This document shows, piece by piece, positions 10,044-19,054 of a DNA stretch of 64,000 nt (position 1 is its first letter; each line of letters starts with the position of its first letter). Under the pieces are notes generated by a model that had not been told where the DNA came from, did not search any database, and was given only the letters and a program-made list of their open reading frames with translations. Source of the stretch: Anaerostipes sp. 992a (GTDB lineage: Bacteria > Bacillota > Clostridia > Lachnospirales > Lachnospiraceae); contig NZ_MJIG01000001.1 of assembly GCF_001940245.1 (NCBI RefSeq), positions 62,001-126,000 of the forward strand. Direction: 5' to 3'. The position numbers and the translations under genes are program-made.

Positions 10044-10861
10044 TATTTTTGTACCTCCTTTGCTGTTTCTATAAAGGTTCCAGTGAGATTAAATCCGTGA
10101 TTCATAGGACCACTGCCGTTTCCAAGATCCAGCATGGCTGAAAGAGCACCGGAAATATAGGCTTTTGCACGTTCTACGGATATATCCAGATCAAATCCTT
10201 TTGCCAGATTAGAGGCAATGGCACTAGACAGTGTACATCCGGTTCCGTGAGTATTCGGATTCTCAATCCTTTTTCCATGGAACCATTGATAAGAGCCATT
10301 TCTATAAAGCAGATCATTGGCATCATTTAGCTGATGTCCGCCTTTACAGAGGACCGCACAGTGATAGGTTTCACTGATGACTCTGGCAGCTTCGATCATA
10401 TCATCTGCAGATTGAATGGTCATGCCAGATAATACTTCAGCTTCTGGAATATTTGGAGTTAAGACAAGCGCCATAGGAAGCAGATATTCCTTCAATGTGG
10501 CGATGGCCTCATCACTGATCAATTTAGAGCCACTGGTAGCGACCATAACAGGATCTACAACAATGTTCTTAGCATCATATTCTTTTAGTTTTTCTGCAAT
10601 TTTTTTGATCAGATCACTATTGGATACCATACCGATCTTTACAGCATCGGGGTAGATATCAGTAAAGATATTATCCAGCTGTTCGCCTAAAAAGTCTGGA
10701 GTAACCTCCATGATTCCGGTAACTCCCATGGTGTTCTGAGCGGTCAATGCAGTAATCGCACTCATAGCATAAACGCCATTGGTGATCATTGTCTTAATGT
10801 CGGCCTGGATGCCGGCGCCTCCACTGGAATCGCTTCCAGCGATTGTTAATGCTGTTCTCAT
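10043..10861 (-). CDS. thiD: Hydroxymethylpyrimidine/phosphomethylpyrimidine kinase
   Basis: A 272-residue ribokinase-fold enzyme. The start MRTALTIAGSDSSGGAGIQA (ATG 10861) is the family N-terminus; another in-frame ATG nine bases upstream sits too close to the GGAA site. The C-terminal anion hole NTHGTGCTLSSAIA (about residues 204-217) holds the catalytic Asp-equivalent region of the family. ThiD phosphorylates HMP and then HMP-P, giving HMP-PP for thiamine phosphate synthesis. Translationally coupled with cytX. No ThiE/ThiM lies nearby and I find no THI-box upstream. Confidence 0.93.
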   Translation of the reverse strand: MRTALTIAGSDSSGGAGIQADIKTMITNGVYAMSAITALTAQNTMGVTGIMEVTPDFLGEQLDNIFTDIYPDAVKIGMVSNSDLIKKIAEKLKEYDAKNIVVDPVMVATSGSKLISDEAIATLKEYLLPMALVLTPNIPEAEVLSGMTIQSADDMIEAARVISETYHCAVLCKGGHQLNDANDLLYRNGSYQWFHGKRIENPNTHGTGCTLSSAIASNLAKGFDLDISVERAKAYISGALSAMLDLGNGSGPMNHGFNLTGTFIETAKEVQK

Positions 10862-10899
10862 ATGTATCATTTCCTTTCTTTTTGTTTAAGTTAGAACGT

Positions 10900-10962
10900 A
10901 AAAACGGATATGCCAGGTGACATATCCGTGGTTATTATACTACATTTTGATAAAATTGTAAC
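10900..10962 (-). promoter_or_regulatory. Promoter and 5'-terminal hairpin of thiD-cytX
   Basis: On the minus strand, a -10 TATAAT (10939-10934) lies 17 bases after a weak -35 GTTACA (10962-10957). The predicted transcript would begin within a perfect 9-bp hairpin (ACGGATATG 10904-10912 against CATATCCGT 10921-10929), followed by four T. The hairpin could be an operator, a 5' stabiliser or a weak attenuator. The conserved TPP-riboswitch core is absent. Confidence 0.45.
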
Positions 10963-10968
10963 AAAAAA

Positions 10969-10997
10969 TTGAAAAAAATTCATTTATTATGTATTAA
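10969..10997 (+). promoter_or_regulatory. Probable promoter of the GH3 lipoprotein gene
   Basis: TTGAAA at 10969-10974, a 17-base spacer, TATTAA at 10992-10997. The roughly 110-base leader that follows contains a small hairpin (CCGCCT 11060-11065 with AGGCGG about 11076-11081). Confidence 0.4.
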
Positions 10998-11111
10998 GAA
11001 TGTGCTAATATAGAAAAGCTTGTAAAATTAAGGGAGATATAACTGAATGGGAGAGGTACTCCGCCTTTATGTGAATAGGCGGTGGAATTGAAATGGAGGT
11101 AGTGTATAAAA

Positions 11112-12278
11112 ATGAAAAAAATAAGAGTAACGATAATAGGTATTGTGCTGCTATTCTGTCTCACCCTGCTTGTTTCTGCATGCAGCAAAAAAAATCAGAA
11201 TGAGCAAGTGAAGGAAGAAAGGAAAAAGACCCAAGAAGAGACCTGGTTGAAGGAGATGACAGTAGAGGAAAAAGTAGCACAGCTTTTTATGATCACACCA
11301 GAACAGTTGACTGGATATGGTCAGGTGATAAAGGCAGGAGAGGTGACAGAGCAAGCCTTAAAGGAATATCCTGTTGGCGGAATGATTTTATTTGCCAATA
11401 ATATTGAAGATGATGAACAGTTAAAAACGATGATGAAGGGATTCAAAAAGATCAATGACAGCCAGAGAGAAATTCCCATTTTTCTTGGTATTGACGAAGA
11501 AGGGGGACAAGTTGCCCGAATTGCCAACAGTGGAAAGTGCAATGTGAAAAAGACAGAGGATATGAAGACATTGGGAAGCAGGAGCAGTGAGGATGTATAC
11601 CAGGCAGCATTCTATATTGGCGGTTATCTAAGGGAATATGGATTTAACGTAGACTTTGCACCGGTTGCAGATGTTTCCAATGAAGATACTGCAGATGTTA
11701 TCAGAAGCCGTTCTTTTGGGAATGATCCGGAGAAGGTCTCCAAGATGGTAACTGCTTATCTGAACGGACTAACGGAACAGGAAATTTTAGGAGCAGTGAA
11801 GCATTTTCCAGGACAGGGTTCTGTAAAACAGGATACCCATTTAGAGAGTGGTTATATATCAAAATCCTTTGATGAGATGATGGATACCGATCTACTTCCG
11901 TTTCAGACAGCTATAAAGGAAGAAGTACCGTTTGTGATGGTTTCTCATATGATACCTGGAGGCAGAGATTCTAATGAGCTGCCATCTTCTATGAATAAAA
12001 AAGTGGTGGATGAACTGCTTAGAGACCAATTAGGATATGAAAATATCGTGATTACCGACGCATTTAACATGGCAGCAATTTCGAATCATTATTCTTCTGA
12101 TGAAGCAGCCATAAAAGCCATTCAGGCTGGAGTAGATATGATTCTTATGCCAGAGGATTTTCAGAAAGCGTACCAGGGAGTCATGAAGGCGGTAGAAGAC
12201 GGGAGAATTTCGGAAGAACGGATTGATGAATCAGTAAAGAGGATTTTGAAAATCAAACTGGCATGGTTAAAAAATTAA
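11112..12278 (+). CDS. Glycoside hydrolase family 3 lipoprotein, beta-N-acetylhexosaminidase-like
   Basis: A 388-residue protein with a lipoprotein signal peptide (hydrophobic segment ending LLVSACSK, Cys at about residue 25), so it is anchored outside the membrane. The GH3 N-terminal domain shows FLGIDEEGGQVARI, the KHFPGQG motif (about 229) with a downstream D-T-H, and ITDAFNM with the nucleophile Asp near 315, as in NagZ/YbbD. It lacks the second GH3 domain, so this is the single-domain NagZ type. It likely trims GlcNAc from muropeptides or glycans. Monocistronic. Confidence 0.88.
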   Translation: MKKIRVTIIGIVLLFCLTLLVSACSKKNQNEQVKEERKKTQEETWLKEMTVEEKVAQLFMITPEQLTGYGQVIKAGEVTEQALKEYPVGGMILFANNIEDDEQLKTMMKGFKKINDSQREIPIFLGIDEEGGQVARIANSGKCNVKKTEDMKTLGSRSSEDVYQAAFYIGGYLREYGFNVDFAPVADVSNEDTADVIRSRSFGNDPEKVSKMVTAYLNGLTEQEILGAVKHFPGQGSVKQDTHLESGYISKSFDEMMDTDLLPFQTAIKEEVPFVMVSHMIPGGRDSNELPSSMNKKVVDELLRDQLGYENIVITDAFNMAAISNHYSSDEAAIKAIQAGVDMILMPEDFQKAYQGVMKAVEDGRISEERIDESVKRILKIKLAWLKN

Positions 12279-12356
12279 AAACTGGCTATTTTCACCTGGA
12301 CAGTTTTGCTCTATACTCCATAATCATACGAAACAGATAGAAAAGGGGAGAAACCA

Positions 12357-13232
12357 ATGAGCAAAGAAAGATGGAATTTAAACAAAGAACTGGCACAGAT
12401 GTTAAAAGGTGGAGTCATCATGGATGTTACGACTCCGGAGCAGGCAAGGATTGCAGAAGAAGCAGGTGCTTGCGCAGTTATGGCATTGGAAAGAATTCCA
12501 GCAGATATTCGTGCAGCAGGTGGAGTTTCCAGAATGAGTGATCCAAAGATGATCAAAGGTATTCAGGAAGCAGTATCCATTCCAGTTATGGCAAAATGCA
12601 GAATCGGACATTTTGCAGAAGCACAGATTTTAGAAGCAATCGAGATTGATTATATTGATGAAAGTGAAGTATTATCTCCAGCAGATGATGTTTACCACAT
12701 TGACAAAACAAACTTTAAAGTACCATTTGTCTGTGGAGCGAAAGATCTTGGAGAAGCACTTCGAAGAATCAACGAAGGTGCTTCCATGATTCGTACCAAA
12801 GGAGAACCAGGAACAGGAGATGTAGTTCAGGCAGTACGTCATATGAGAATGATGAATCGCGAGATCGCAAAAATATCTTCTATGCGAGAAGATGAATTGT
12901 TTGACGAAGCAAAAGAACTGCGTGTGCCATATGAATTGGTACAGTATGTACATGACCATAAGCGTCTTCCAGTAGTAAACTTTGCAGCAGGCGGTGTTGC
13001 AACACCTGCAGATGCAGCATTGATGATGCAGCTGGGTGCAGAAGGAGTGTTTGTAGGATCTGGTATCTTTAAATCTGGTGACCCAGTAAAGAGAGCACAG
13101 GCTATCGTAAAAGCAGTTACCAATTATAATGATGCCAAGCTTTTAGCAGAGCTTTCTGAAGATCTTGGAGAAGCTATGGTAGGAATTAATGAACAGGAGA
13201 TCGAGCTTCTTATGGCTGAAAGGGGTAAATAG
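12357..13232 (+). CDS. pdxS: Pyridoxal 5'-phosphate synthase lyase subunit PdxS
   Basis: A 291-residue TIM barrel of exact family length. Key residues are visible: Asp at about 23 (GGVIMDV), the Schiff-base Lys at about 80 (VMAKCRIGH) and the second Lys at about 148 ([12 protein letters not shown]). PdxS condenses ribulose/ribose 5-phosphate, glyceraldehyde 3-phosphate and ammonia into PLP, and forms a 12-mer that binds PdxT. The ATG follows AGGGGAG. Operon with pdxT. A weak promoter (TGGACA about 12298) lies upstream. Confidence 0.97.
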   Translation: MSKERWNLNKELAQMLKGGVIMDVTTPEQARIAEEAGACAVMALERIPADIRAAGGVSRMSDPKMIKGIQEAVSIPVMAKCRIGHFAEAQILEAIEIDYIDESEVLSPADDVYHIDKTNFKVPFVCGAKDLGEALRRINEGASMIRTKGEPGTGDVVQAVRHMRMMNREIAKISSMREDELFDEAKELRVPYELVQYVHDHKRLPVVNFAAGGVATPADAALMMQLGAEGVFVGSGIFKSGDPVKRAQAIVKAVTNYNDAKLLAELSEDLGEAMVGINEQEIELLMAERGK

Positions 13233-13233
13233 A

Positions 13234-13803
13234 TTGAAGGTAGGAATTCTGGCAGTGCAGGGAGCATTTATCGAGCATGAGCATAAAATGCAAGCTTTGG
13301 GAGCAACCTGTGTGGAAATACGAAAAAAAGAAGATTTAAATCAGCATTTCGATGGTCTGATCCTGCCTGGCGGTGAGAGTACTGTTCAGGGAAAGCTGCT
13401 GAATGACCTGGATATGTTTGCTGATCTTAAGAAAAGAATTCAGCAGGGAATTCCAACACTGGCGACCTGTGCTGGATTGATCTTACTGGCAGAGCATATC
13501 AGCAATGATGATAAAGCTTATTTTCAGACACTTCCTGTGACAGTAAAGAGAAATGCATATGGAAGACAGTTGGGAAGCTTCTATACAGAGGAAGAAGTAA
13601 AAGGAATTGGACAGGTTCCAATGACCTTTATTCGGGCACCATATGTGGAAAGTGCGGAAGATGAAGTGGAAGTTCTGGCAAAAGTAGAGGAGAAGATCGT
13701 AGCAGTCCGATATGGAACACAGATTGGACTTTCCTTCCATCCAGAGCTGGATGAGAATAATAAAATCCATGAAATGTTTTATCAGATGATGGAAGCAGCA
13801 TAG
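13234..13803 (+). CDS. pdxT: Pyridoxal 5'-phosphate synthase glutaminase subunit PdxT
   Basis: A 189-residue class I glutamine amidotransferase that feeds ammonia to PdxS. The start is a TTG (13234) one base after the pdxS stop, preceded by AAAGGGG and giving the family N-terminus LKVGILAVQGAF; upstream in-frame starts would overlap pdxS and add unrelated residues. The nucleophile Cys is in LATCAGLILL (about 79) and the His/Glu pair in SFHPELDEN near the C-terminus. B. subtilis PdxT has 196 residues. Confidence 0.95.
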   Translation: MKVGILAVQGAFIEHEHKMQALGATCVEIRKKEDLNQHFDGLILPGGESTVQGKLLNDLDMFADLKKRIQQGIPTLATCAGLILLAEHISNDDKAYFQTLPVTVKRNAYGRQLGSFYTEEEVKGIGQVPMTFIRAPYVESAEDEVEVLAKVEEKIVAVRYGTQIGLSFHPELDENNKIHEMFYQMMEAA

Positions 13804-13833
13804 ACGGGAATAAAGCATTTTTGAGGGGAGACC

Positions 13834-13882
13834 AATGGGGTGTGGCGAAACATTGTTTACGAATGTTTTGTCACACCCCATT
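13834..13882. terminator. Long intergenic hairpin between convergent genes
   Basis: AATGGGGTGTG (13834-13844) pairs with CACACCCCATT (13872-13882), and inner AAACATT pairs with AATGTTT around a 7-base loop. This is 18 bp in all. No clear T run follows on either strand, so terminator function is probable from position rather than proven. Confidence 0.55.
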
Positions 13883-13892
13883 TGGCTTATTC

Positions 13893-14489
13893 TTATGTGG
13901 AAAGGACTCGGATTTCAAATGCTGTCGTCTGTGGAGGAATGCTGGCTGTCTGAAAATTGGCGTGTGTGATGGTTACTAACTGACCAGGGCTAAGATTCTG
14001 GAGGCTGATCGGTCTGCCAGAACGATTAATAATGGAAGTTTGTTCGGTAATCATATATTTGGTCTGACTATTAATGTTGTTAAGATTTCCAGTGTAAATG
14101 GCTGAATTTCGCACATCTACAAAAGAGATTCGTCCGGTGGTGGTAGAAGAAGGAGCTTTTGGATTTCTTTGGATTAAGATTAAGAATGCATTGGACTGAG
14201 GAGGAATGCTTCTGGTCATTCGTGCGGAAAAGATAGCATTGATCCAAAGTCCTTTTTGGATACAGCATGGACAGAGCCGTTGACCAGAAGCATTCAAAAC
14301 CACGGTATTTTGATTTAGATTTAATCGAATTGTTTCAATGGAAATGGTCTGATTTTTTTGCGGAACTGCATAGGAAATTAAGATGTATCCGTTAAAATTC
14401 GTAAAGCAGACAACCTCTTCTACAAGAGCATTGTCAATCCTTATAATGTTTCCCTGCTGAACCATGGTGCCACGGGGATCTGTATTCAT
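13893..14489 (-). CDS. Hypothetical protein with two internal repeats
   Basis: A 198-residue protein of unknown function. ATG 14489 (MNTDPRGTMVQQGN) is preferred over a TTG 12 bases upstream because of the GAGG site. No signal peptide or membrane segment. The sequence is rich in Asn/Gln/Thr/Ile. It contains two related halves, each ending in a similar strand motif (MTRSIPPQSNAFLILI and QTASIPPQTTAFEIRVL), which suggests a duplicated beta-sandwich domain. One CPCC cluster (about residue 74) could bind metal. I recognise no family. It is probably monocistronic. Confidence 0.6.
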   Translation of the reverse strand: MNTDPRGTMVQQGNIIRIDNALVEEVVCFTNFNGYILISYAVPQKNQTISIETIRLNLNQNTVVLNASGQRLCPCCIQKGLWINAIFSARMTRSIPPQSNAFLILIQRNPKAPSSTTTGRISFVDVRNSAIYTGNLNNINSQTKYMITEQTSIINRSGRPISLQNLSPGQLVTITHANFQTASIPPQTTAFEIRVLST

Positions 14490-14550
14490 AAGAAACCTCA
14501 AAATCTAGATAGTTTCTTCTATTATATGAAGATTTTCAAAAACAGTGCGG

Positions 14551-14591
14551 AAAAAAAGTGGGAGCTCTATTACATCTGATAGATTTCCCAC
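14551..14591 (-). terminator. Terminator of the AGCS symporter gene
   Basis: On the minus strand GTGGGA and TCCCAC (14591-14586 and 14563-14558) pair, followed by seven T (14557-14551). Confidence 0.65.
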
Positions 14592-14604
14592 TTAAGTTTA
14601 TAGT

Positions 14605-15999
14605 CTAATGACTTTGTTCGTTTGAAAAATATTCTTTTACTAATTTGATGACCGTACCAGATAATAGGAAGACGGCAATCAGGTTTGGAATGGCCATTAA
14701 GCCATTGAAGGTCTCAGCAATGCTCCATAATAATCCAAGGTCGACAGTGGCCCCGAGAATTGCTACCAGAGAGTATGCAATGAGGAATGGCTTTGTTACC
14801 TTGGAAGAGAATAAGAACTCAATGCATCTTGCACCATATAGTCCCCAGCCGATAATGGTGGAGAAGGCAAAACAGCACATAGCTACTGCAGTGAAGATGG
14901 AGATCCAGTTTCCGTAAGTAGAGGTCAGTCCAAGGATCGTCAGCTCTGCACCAGCAGGATTTCCGTAATGAATTGGAATACCACTACATAAAATAACCAG
15001 TGCAGTTAATGTACAGATGATGATCGTGTCGGCAAATACCTCAAAGATTCCGAACATCCCCTGTTTAACAGGTTTTTTTGTATCGGCACAGGCATGAGCG
15101 ATAGAACCAGTACCAAGACCGGCTTCGTTGGAGAAAATTCCTCTGGATACTCCCTTTTTCATGCTGAGGAAGAAGCTTCCTACGATTCCTCCTGTCACAG
15201 CTCGTGGATGAAATGCTCCATAGAAAATAGAGTAAAATACATCTGGAATATGCTGCATATTAAGGATTACTACACCTAAGGCCAAAGCAATATAGAAGAG
15301 AGCCATAAACGGAACCAGCTTTTCTGTTACTTTACCAATTCGTTTGATTCCGCCCAGCAGTACCAGTCCAACCACAATAGCGATGATAATACCTAATACC
15401 AGATTGACCGTAGAGACAGAACTATCTGGTATGATATGAAAATTTAACAATGCAGAATCAATAGCAGTAGTGATGGTATTGACCTGAGTTGCATTTCCAG
15501 TACCAAATACAGTAAGGACACCGAAAGCGGAAAACAAATAGGCAAGAAAGTGCCAGTTTTTACTCAATCCATTTTTAATATAATACATAGGACCGCCGAC
15601 GAATTCACCGTGGTCATTGGTTTCACGAAAATGTACGGCCAGTGTTACTTCAGCGAATTTGGTACACATGCCAAGAAGTGCAGAAATCCACATCCAGAAG
15701 ATAGTACCGGGTCCTCCGATAGCGATGGCACCAGCCACACCAGAGATATTTCCCGTTCCTACGGTGGCAGCTAAAGCGGTACAAACCGCCTGGAAAGGAG
15801 TCATGGAGCCTTCAGAGGCCTCTGTTTTGCGGAACACTCTTCCTAAGGTAGTCTTTATGGCATATGGAAACTTGCGGATCTGTAAAAAGTTTGTACGGAT
15901 ACTCAGATATAGTCCTACACCGATGATACAGATCATGGCCGGAACACCCCAGATAAAGTTGTTGACCACATTGTTAATAGATTCAATTGTGTGTAACAT
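14605..15999 (-). CDS. Alanine/glycine:cation symporter (AGCS) family protein
   Basis: A 464-residue protein with about 11 membrane segments. It carries the AGCS signature TVGTGNISGVAGAIAIGGPG near residues 77-96 and GGPMYYI at about 136, as in AgcS/AlsT. These transporters import alanine or glycine with Na+ or H+. The start is ATG 15999 at the end of a 140-base leader region. Monocistronic, with its own terminator. Confidence 0.93.
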   Translation of the reverse strand: MLHTIESINNVVNNFIWGVPAMICIIGVGLYLSIRTNFLQIRKFPYAIKTTLGRVFRKTEASEGSMTPFQAVCTALAATVGTGNISGVAGAIAIGGPGTIFWMWISALLGMCTKFAEVTLAVHFRETNDHGEFVGGPMYYIKNGLSKNWHFLAYLFSAFGVLTVFGTGNATQVNTITTAIDSALLNFHIIPDSSVSTVNLVLGIIIAIVVGLVLLGGIKRIGKVTEKLVPFMALFYIALALGVVILNMQHIPDVFYSIFYGAFHPRAVTGGIVGSFFLSMKKGVSRGIFSNEAGLGTGSIAHACADTKKPVKQGMFGIFEVFADTIIICTLTALVILCSGIPIHYGNPAGAELTILGLTSTYGNWISIFTAVAMCCFAFSTIIGWGLYGARCIEFLFSSKVTKPFLIAYSLVAILGATVDLGLLWSIAETFNGLMAIPNLIAVFLLSGTVIKLVKEYFSNEQSH

Positions 16000-16139
16000 A
16001 TTTCATACCTTTCTTTCTAAATTTCCCCTTGTCGTTTTGTAAAAATCGTGTAAACACAGTATAAACAGAAGAATTATATCATAAATTCTTTTGAAAATAA
16101 AGAAAACAGGAGAAATACATAAAGAAAAGATAGCTGGTG

Positions 16140-16934
16140 TTATATGGATAAATCTCTTCGGTCAAACCAGAAGATGCTAAAGGAAAATAATGCCAATGCC
16201 AATAAAATCATGGACAGGTTGTAGATCCAATAAGACTCTCCATGAATAATCTCCTTAGCTGGAAGAAGCGTATAGATGGTTACGTATTTTAGCTTTTCCA
16301 GCTTTTCTCCCATATTGGATAGCATCTGGAGCAGGAAAAATATGATTGGAATTCCCGCACCAAAGGTATAGTAATATCTGGCTTCGTTACACACACAGGC
16401 AGCAAGGCATACAATACCAAGAATAATCAGCTGTAGCAGTAAGGTGCTAACATTTAATTGTATGTATCTTGTGATATCAAGTTCTCCAGGAAATAGAATA
16501 TGACTACTGATAATACCAACGGCAGTAACTGCAGACAACAAACAGGTTATCAACATAATAGAGGAAATCAATTGTGTAAAAATAATGCGGAAGCGGGAGT
16601 GTGGTGTGGATAACAGGTTTGCCATACTTCCCGTATCAATGTGGCTCATGATGAGACGATTTCCAAGAACAATGACAAATATCATAGGAAATAACTCCAT
16701 AATGAACCCATATAAGTAGATTTGAATCCACTCCAACAGGTTAGAGGCAATGCCGGTCATGCCCACGGCACTCATCATACCAGGAAGTACATCCTGATAT
16801 CCGCTTAGCATATCGGACAATTCCGGGTTATACATATAAATAATAGTAATAGTATATAGACAGATCAATGCGAAAAGCAGGAAAAATGTCTTAATCGCAG
16901 AGGATAGATTGTGTTTTAATAATGGAATAATCAT
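16140..16934 (-). CDS. ABC-2 type transporter permease
   Basis: A 264-residue protein with six hydrophobic segments and a central soluble loop (GSMANLLSTPHSRFRIIFTQ), the layout of ABC-2 permeases that pair with one ATPase. The start overlaps the stop of the ATPase gene by 4 bases, making one operon. It probably exports a peptide, lipid or drug; no substrate gene is adjacent. Confidence 0.85.
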   Translation of the reverse strand: MIIPLLKHNLSSAIKTFFLLFALICLYTITIIYMYNPELSDMLSGYQDVLPGMMSAVGMTGIASNLLEWIQIYLYGFIMELFPMIFVIVLGNRLIMSHIDTGSMANLLSTPHSRFRIIFTQLISSIMLITCLLSAVTAVGIISSHILFPGELDITRYIQLNVSTLLLQLIILGIVCLAACVCNEARYYYTFGAGIPIIFFLLQMLSNMGEKLEKLKYVTIYTLLPAKEIIHGESYWIYNLSMILLALALFSFSIFWFDRRDLSI

Positions 16935-17824
16935 GGTGTGACCTCCTCATCATAATAATGTAAGAATAACTCTTCCAGAGTTTGAGTTTTAATATCCATA
17001 TCTACAGGGTGACAGGCTCCGATTTTTTGTAAAATCTCTCCGGGAGCACCATTTACGGATAATAAGACCTGGTTATTGGAGACCTTCTGAATAGGGAGTG
17101 AAGGATCCAGAGCAAATTTCTGAGCAGCCTGTTGATCGGCAAAGGTTACAGTATAAGTTTTCTTCTTTTTTTGTGCGAGAGAATTCATGTTCTCGATGGT
17201 AACCAGTCGGCCATTTCGGATAATAGCAGTGCGATCACAGCTTTTTTCTACTTCTTCAAAAATATGGGAAGAAAGCAGAATGGTAGCACCGTTCTTTTTG
17301 GCTTGTAGGATCAATTCAATAAAACGGTTTTGCATCAGGGGGTCCAGTCCACTGGTAGGCTCATCTAGAATAATAATATTTGGATCGGACATAAAGGTAC
17401 AGATGATTGCCAGCTTCTGCTTCATTCCCTTAGACATTTTCCGGATGGGGCCTTTGGGATTCAGTTCAAAATAGTCCATGAGCTTTTTTATCCGGGTTTG
17501 GTCCTTTACCCGTTTTAGATCTGCCATGAATTTTAAGTAGCTGGTGCCAGTCATGTCATTGAATAAAGCAATTTCGCCGGGCAGATAGCCCAGTGTCTGC
17601 TGGAGCCTGGCGTGCTGCGAAAAGCAGTCCATGCCATTAATGGTTACGGTTCCGGAATCGGGACGGATAAATCCCATCAGATGACGGATGGTTGTTGTCT
17701 TACCAGCCCCATTGGGTCCAAGAAATCCAAAAACTTCTCCCTTCTGTACAGAAAAATTTAAATCAAAGATTCCTTTTTTATTTCCATAATCTTTTGTAAG
17801 ATGATGTACTTCAATCGTCTTCAT
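16931..17824 (-). CDS. ABC transporter ATP-binding protein
   Basis: A 297-residue ATPase. Walker A GPNGAGKTTTIRHL (about 38-51), signature MSKGMKQKLAI (about 135), Walker B NIIILDEPTSGLDP (about 151-164) and the His switch SSHIFEEVE are all intact. The C-terminal extension is typical of DrrA-like export ATPases. ATG 17824 is chosen because AAGGAGG ends 8 bases before it; a GTG 9 bases upstream lies on the ribosome site itself. Partner permease downstream. Confidence 0.93.
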   Translation of the reverse strand: MKTIEVHHLTKDYGNKKGIFDLNFSVQKGEVFGFLGPNGAGKTTTIRHLMGFIRPDSGTVTINGMDCFSQHARLQQTLGYLPGEIALFNDMTGTSYLKFMADLKRVKDQTRIKKLMDYFELNPKGPIRKMSKGMKQKLAIICTFMSDPNIIILDEPTSGLDPLMQNRFIELILQAKKNGATILLSSHIFEEVEKSCDRTAIIRNGRLVTIENMNSLAQKKKKTYTVTFADQQAAQKFALDPSLPIQKVSNNQVLLSVNGAPGEILQKIGACHPVDMDIKTQTLEELFLHYYDEEVTP

Positions 17825-18007
17825 AAGAGACACCTCCTTATTGATATTCTTCTTTGTATACTAGCCTATATTTCATTGTAATAAATTGACTGGAATTTTC
17901 AAGGGGGTAGAATGAGGATTGTAATTTCATGGCATAAGATAGAAGAATTTGGTACAATAAAGATAGCTGGTACACAATATTTTTAACGAGGAGAAAGGGG
18001 GAAAAAT

Positions 18008-19036
18008 ATGTTATCAAGGTTAGAAAAAAAGCAGCTTAAAATCTTTATCATTGTTGCCTACGGTATTACCTTTCTTATGGGAGGTTTGATGGCTTATGGA
18101 AATGGAAGGCAACTGGATGTCAGTGCATTTCCAAATGCGCAGATGATGTATCCAGCTGCAGGAGTAATGTTGGCATATTTACTGACGAAACGAAAAGAAC
18201 AAAAGACACCAACGAGATTCTTTCTGGCTTTTTTGGTGCTCACAGTATTTCTCATGGGAATTTCTATCTTATCTGTAATCGTACCTGGAAATTATTTACA
18301 GATTGCAGGAATGAATATATCCATATGGGCATTGGCAGTACAATATGCGATGATTGTTGGTAGCATTGTCTGTTGGATTTTTTATCTGACATCGGGAAAG
18401 GAGAAGAGAAAGGAGTATGGTCTGTGTTGGAGAAACAGTAAGGCATCCGTTGCATGTATTGTATTGTTTATTGCCTTATATATGCTCCGAACGGTGATTT
18501 CTTATGGAATTTCCGGTGATATGGAAAGCTTCTTCGAAATCGTGAAGAACCCGACTACCTGGATTAGTATGGCAGCACTTGCTATAAACTTTTTCTTAGT
18601 TTTTGTAGCTTTTTTCGGTGAGGAATATGGATGGCGCTATTATCTGCAGCCATTGCTTCAGAAAAGGTTTGGACTTCGGGGCGGAGTGATCGTACTTGGT
18701 ATTGTGTGGGGATTGTGGCATCTGCCGGTAGATTTCTTTTATTATACTCGGCCGGAGATGGGATTTGCTGCTGCAGCCTCCCAACAGATTACTTGTATTA
18801 CCCTTGGAATCTTCTTTGCCTATGCATATATGAAGACACAGAATATATGGGTTCCGGTAATTTTACACTTTCTCAATAACAATCTGATACCGATCATTGT
18901 GGGAAATTATTCTGTAGATGTGCTTCAGAATCAGGAAATCCATTGGGGACAGCTTCCTATGACTTTGGTGATCAATGGTTTGATCTTTGGAAGTTTCCTC
19001 CTGGCAAAACCATTCCGTAAAAAGGAAATATCTTAA
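18008..19036 (+). CDS. CPBP family intramembrane glutamic endopeptidase
   Basis: A 342-residue protein with about eight membrane segments. The catalytic EExxxR motif is visible as GEEYGWRYYLQ (Glu205, Glu206, Arg210), with GLWHLP (His238) and a later HFLNNN, the three conserved blocks of the CAAX/bacteriocin-processing (ABI/CPBP) family. Members process prenylated proteins or peptides, or give bacteriocin self-immunity; the target is unknown. The stop codon TAA overlaps the first bases of the terminator palindrome next to which IS copy 1 has inserted. Confidence 0.88.
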   Translation: MLSRLEKKQLKIFIIVAYGITFLMGGLMAYGNGRQLDVSAFPNAQMMYPAAGVMLAYLLTKRKEQKTPTRFFLAFLVLTVFLMGISILSVIVPGNYLQIAGMNISIWALAVQYAMIVGSIVCWIFYLTSGKEKRKEYGLCWRNSKASVACIVLFIALYMLRTVISYGISGDMESFFEIVKNPTTWISMAALAINFFLVFVAFFGEEYGWRYYLQPLLQKRFGLRGGVIVLGIVWGLWHLPVDFFYYTRPEMGFAAAASQQITCITLGIFFAYAYMKTQNIWVPVILHFLNNNLIPIIVGNYSVDVLQNQEIHWGQLPMTLVINGLIFGSFLLAKPFRKKEIS

Positions 19037-19054
19037 AAGCCCTTAGGGGCTTTT
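19035..19054. repeat. 20-bp direct repeat, left copy: terminator palindrome of the CPBP gene
   Basis: A GC-rich palindrome with A4 and T4 flanks (AAAAGCCCT / AGGGGCTTTT halves) immediately after the CPBP gene. An identical 20-bp copy occurs at 20655-20674 on the far side of the IS. It reads as the terminator of the upstream gene, duplicated on insertion. Confidence 0.85.

Noticed and set aside
10870-11111. TPP riboswitch expected before thiD-cytX
   Set aside because: The conserved CTGAGA and ACCTGATCTGGATAATGCC-type core elements are absent on the minus strand.
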